DNA from: Gloeothece verrucosa PCC 7822
GTDB lineage: Bacteria; Cyanobacteriota; Cyanobacteriia; Cyanobacteriales; Microcystaceae
Assembly (NCBI RefSeq): GCF_000147335.1
Contig: NC_014533.1
Span: forward strand, 62,001 to 126,000
Direction of reading: 5' to 3'
Length of the DNA: 64,000 nt
Under the pieces are notes generated by a model. It was not told the DNA's origin. It searched no databases and worked only from the letters and a program-made list of their open reading frames with translations. Positions 62,029 to 64,000 of this stretch are shown one piece after another (position 1 is the stretch's first letter; every line of letters begins with the position of its first letter). Position numbers and translations under genes: made by a program.

Positions 62029-63141
62029 TTAATTTTTTTGCGGTAATGCTCCGAAGGTTTTTAGTATTTGGGAAAATTGAGTATTTCGTTCCATTAAAGC
62101 CATATGTCCGCCAGGTTTTAAAACAACCAACTCGGCATTAGGGATATCGATACTAATGCGACGATTAGCGCTCTTAAGCGTAGAAATATCCGATTCACCA
62201 GCAATAACTAAGACGGGAAGTTCGATAGTTGACAGGGTTTCGGTTTCATCAAAATTGAACATTGCTAATACTCCTCTTGCGAGTACCCCAGGAGATGCCA
62301 GTAATCCCAAGCGCGTTGAAAAATCAAGTTGTCCTCGAGTTTCATGTCCTGTAAATCCAGATAATTCCGTAGTTAAATACATCATACCGTTGAGGTAGCT
62401 TAAAAGACTCATCAGCCAAAACAGAGGTGATAGGGCAATAACTGTATACAATAATGGCTCAATTAACGGTTTTTGCAACCGCTTGATAATTCGATTAAAA
62501 ATAGTCGTTTTCAGTGGATTTGTGTAGGTCGTATCCACTAAAATTATGCCTGCGACTTGTCGTCTCTGATATTCGGGAAACAAGCGGCAAAAGGTTAGCA
62601 GAATCATCCCACCCATACTATGACCTAGTAAAATAGCCGGACGATTTCCGGCTAAAGCTAACACAGCTTCAAGATCACGAGCGTATTTTTCGAGTGAGTA
62701 ATCACGATTTTTAGGATGACTCGATTTACCTAGACCCGGTAAATCCCAAAGGATCAAACGGTAGTGATGGGCAAGTTGTTTTTTGAGATAGTACCAGACT
62801 GTACTATTTGGCCCCCAACCATGAGTCAAAATTAAAGGAGGGGCATCAGGTGAACCATAGAATTCAATATGAATTTCACTGCCATCAGGACGTAAAATTT
62901 GTTCAGTTACACTACTGCGGTACATTCTCGGTTCATCAACTCCCCTCCGCCGTAAGAAAAGAGTAATCGGCAAAAATCCTAAAAATGACCAAATTATAAT
63001 AGTCCAACCTAAAATCAACCAGAAACGGTTAATTAATTCTCCTTCGTACCACTCGTGAAGTATATAAATACTACCACCCAGTAGAACAAACGAGAGCAAT
63101 CCTGTAAGCGTTCGCAACAAAAAATCAAGGGGCATAAACAT
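62029..63141 (-). CDS. Alpha/beta hydrolase with N-terminal membrane helices
   Basis: The protein has 370 residues. Two membrane helices (about 8-28 and 40-62) lie before the hydrolase domain. The catalytic parts are the oxyanion loop THGWGPNST, Ser175 in LLGHSMGG, the Asp of VIAGESDIS and the His of KPGGHMAL. The lid between about 200 and 290 has further hydrophobic stretches. It may be a membrane-bound lipase, esterase or similar enzyme; nothing more specific can be said. GAAGAGG precedes the ATG. The SDR gene downstream could be in the same transcript, with a 238-bp gap. Confidence 0.85.
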   Translation of the reverse strand: MFMPLDFLLRTLTGLLSFVLLGGSIYILHEWYEGELINRFWLILGWTIIIWSFLGFLPITLFLRRRGVDEPRMYRSSVTEQILRPDGSEIHIEFYGSPDAPPLILTHGWGPNSTVWYYLKKQLAHHYRLILWDLPGLGKSSHPKNRDYSLEKYARDLEAVLALAGNRPAILLGHSMGGMILLTFCRLFPEYQRRQVAGIILVDTTYTNPLKTTIFNRIIKRLQKPLIEPLLYTVIALSPLFWLMSLLSYLNGMMYLTTELSGFTGHETRGQLDFSTRLGLLASPGVLARGVLAMFNFDETETLSTIELPVLVIAGESDISTLKSANRRISIDIPNAELVVLKPGGHMALMERNTQFSQILKTFGALPQKN

Positions 63142-63174
63142 TTTGCCTCTTCCCTTCCTAAATAATAAAATTTA

Positions 63175-63235
63175 TAGGAGTTACGGACTTCTGATTAAAA
63201 ACAACGATATTATGATCTTAGGAAACAAACCCTAA
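63175..63235. repeat. MITE-A partial copy
   Basis: TAGGAGTTACGGACTTCTGA and TTAAAAACAACGATATTATG are the left half of a reversed copy; the rest is lost. Confidence 0.6.
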
Positions 63236-63354
63236 AACTCTTCCCCCACACCCTACACCCTACAACGGCACTCAACATAGCGAGGAAACCTCGCCATCCG
63301 TGCCTCCCCTACACCCCGCCACAAAGAACAAATTAAATGCGTGACAGCTTATTG

Positions 63355-63380
63355 TAGAGACGTTGTCGGCAACGCCTCTA
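63355..63380. repeat. Small hairpin TAGAGACGTTG/CAACGCCTCTA
   Basis: An 11-bp inverted repeat with one mismatch and a four-base loop lies 15 bp after the fasciclin gene stop. Similar GTAGAGACGTTGC hairpins recur in many cyanobacterial genomes. It could also act as terminator, but no T-run follows. Confidence 0.5.
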
Positions 63381-63394
63381 AGAAATCGATACTT

Positions 63395-63829
63395 TTAATT
63401 CAAAGCTAAAAGTTTTCCCATTGATTGAGGAATAATAACGCTGTCAATGACATGAATAACTCCATTATCTGCTTTAACATCTGTGTTAATAACTTTAGCC
63501 TCATTGATGTGAATACTATCATCTGAGACTTGGATTTTTACTGATGAACCTTCTGAAGTTTCCAGAGATTGATTTTGAGGGATATCTGCTGCCAGGATTA
63601 TTTGATCAGGAATGATATGATATCTCAAAATGGCGATTAAATCAGGAATATTTTCTAGCAAGGTTTCTACTGTTCCTGATGGTAACTTAGAAAAGGCTTC
63701 ATCGGTTGGAGCAAAAACAGTAAAGGGGCCTTCGGTTTTTAATGCTTGTGCCATACTAGCCGCATTAATGGCATCGACTAAAGTGGTAAAACAACCGGCA
63801 TTGATAGCAGTATCTAACAAATCAGGCAT
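63395..63829 (-). CDS. Fasciclin (FAS1) domain protein
   Basis: The protein has 144 residues, all one FAS1 domain: the H1 motif GPFTVFAPTDEAFSKLP, then LRYHIIPDQI, and the H2-type end NGVIHVIDSVIIPQ. No signal peptide is visible from this start, although many FAS1 proteins are secreted. FAS1 domains mediate adhesion. It lies 44 bp downstream of the partial gene at the right edge and could form an operon with it. GAGGAAA precedes the ATG. Confidence 0.9.
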   Translation of the reverse strand: MPDLLDTAINAGCFTTLVDAINAASMAQALKTEGPFTVFAPTDEAFSKLPSGTVETLLENIPDLIAILRYHIIPDQIILAADIPQNQSLETSEGSSVKIQVSDDSIHINEAKVINTDVKADNGVIHVIDSVIIPQSMGKLLALN

Positions 63830-63873
63830 AAATACTTTCCTCTTTTTTGGTTAAGTTTTTGAAATTTTAAGAT

Positions 63874-64000
63874 TTATTGACTAGCTGGAGTCGCATCAAC
63901 AAGGTCCGGGCCTTTTTGATGTGGGGGAAGTTGAATAGATTGTTCAACTGTAGGCCGTTGGTGATAATCTAAATGACCTAATTGAACAACATTACCAGTT
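63874..64000 (-). CDS. C-terminal end of a gene continuing beyond the right edge
   Basis: The last 41 codons of a minus-strand frame are visible (GNVVQLGHLDYHQRP through QLPPHQKGPDLVDATPASQ and stop). The piece is hydrophilic and Pro/Gln-rich and cannot be assigned to a family. It lies upstream of the fasciclin gene. Confidence 0.5.
   Translation of the reverse strand, partial: TGNVVQLGHLDYHQRPTVEQSIQLPPHQKGPDLVDATPASQ

Overview
The window looks like chromosomal DNA of a low-GC unicellular or colonial cyanobacterium of the Cyanothece/Gloeothece/Microcystis type. The pointers are a fused ModB-ModC molybdate transporter, a PEP-CTERM protein, a pentapeptide-repeat protein, a trypsin-TPR protein, DUF1269/DUF5132/HMA_2 proteins, and intergenic regions full of short inverted-repeat elements. 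The genus is an inference. I saw no rRNA, tRNA, CRISPR array or intact transposase.

Left part (1-16.3 kb, all minus strand). A cut-off secreted GH15 glucoamylase and a pentapeptide-repeat protein come first. Ten co-oriented genes of oxidative carbohydrate chemistry follow. One sub-operon (6735 to 3079) encodes a GMC dehydrogenase with a 3Fe-4S motif, a ferritin-like protein and a small FAD-SLDH-type subunit. Upstream of it lie a DyP peroxidase, an ABM-VOC fusion, a DJ-1/PfpI protein, a galactose-oxidase-like copper radical oxidase, two TIM-barrel sugar isomerase/epimerase-like proteins (one secreted) and a SnoaL-like protein. A MOSC protein stands alone.

Centre-left (17.4-21.6 kb). A tight four-gene operon is the most interesting item. 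Its first gene encodes a haem-oxygenase-like diiron domain fused to a cupin. Its ten metal ligands have the spacing of SznF, the N-nitrosourea-forming enzyme of streptozotocin biosynthesis. Rieske ferredoxin, MFS exporter and ATP-grasp ligase genes follow with overlapping or nearly touching ends. This looks like a small natural-product cluster for an N-N bonded metabolite, and MITE-like repeats flank it.

Centre (22.5-35.5 kb). Small membrane or secreted proteins are followed by a minus-strand neighbourhood built around a P1B-like metal ATPase. It holds a catalytically dead ATPase paralogue, a lipid-kinase-like protein with a fused HMA_2 domain, a His-tailed glycine-zipper protein, an SDR, a DUF1345 membrane protein, a DUF5132 protein, a 40-residue membrane peptide, a second DUF5132 gene broken by one missing base, and a decayed FUSC-family gene.

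Right part (35.8-64 kb). A phosphohexomutase is followed by a roughly 12-kb RTX adhesin-like gene split by one extra C near 48.1 kb. Then come PEP-CTERM and small membrane proteins, MgtC/SapB, a trypsin-TPR protein, a molybdate operon with two ModA genes around modBC, a dienelactone-hydrolase-like protein, an SDR, an alpha/beta hydrolase, a fasciclin protein and the tail of a further gene. Four families of small non-coding inverted-repeat elements, called here MITE-A to MITE-D, fill most intergenic gaps.
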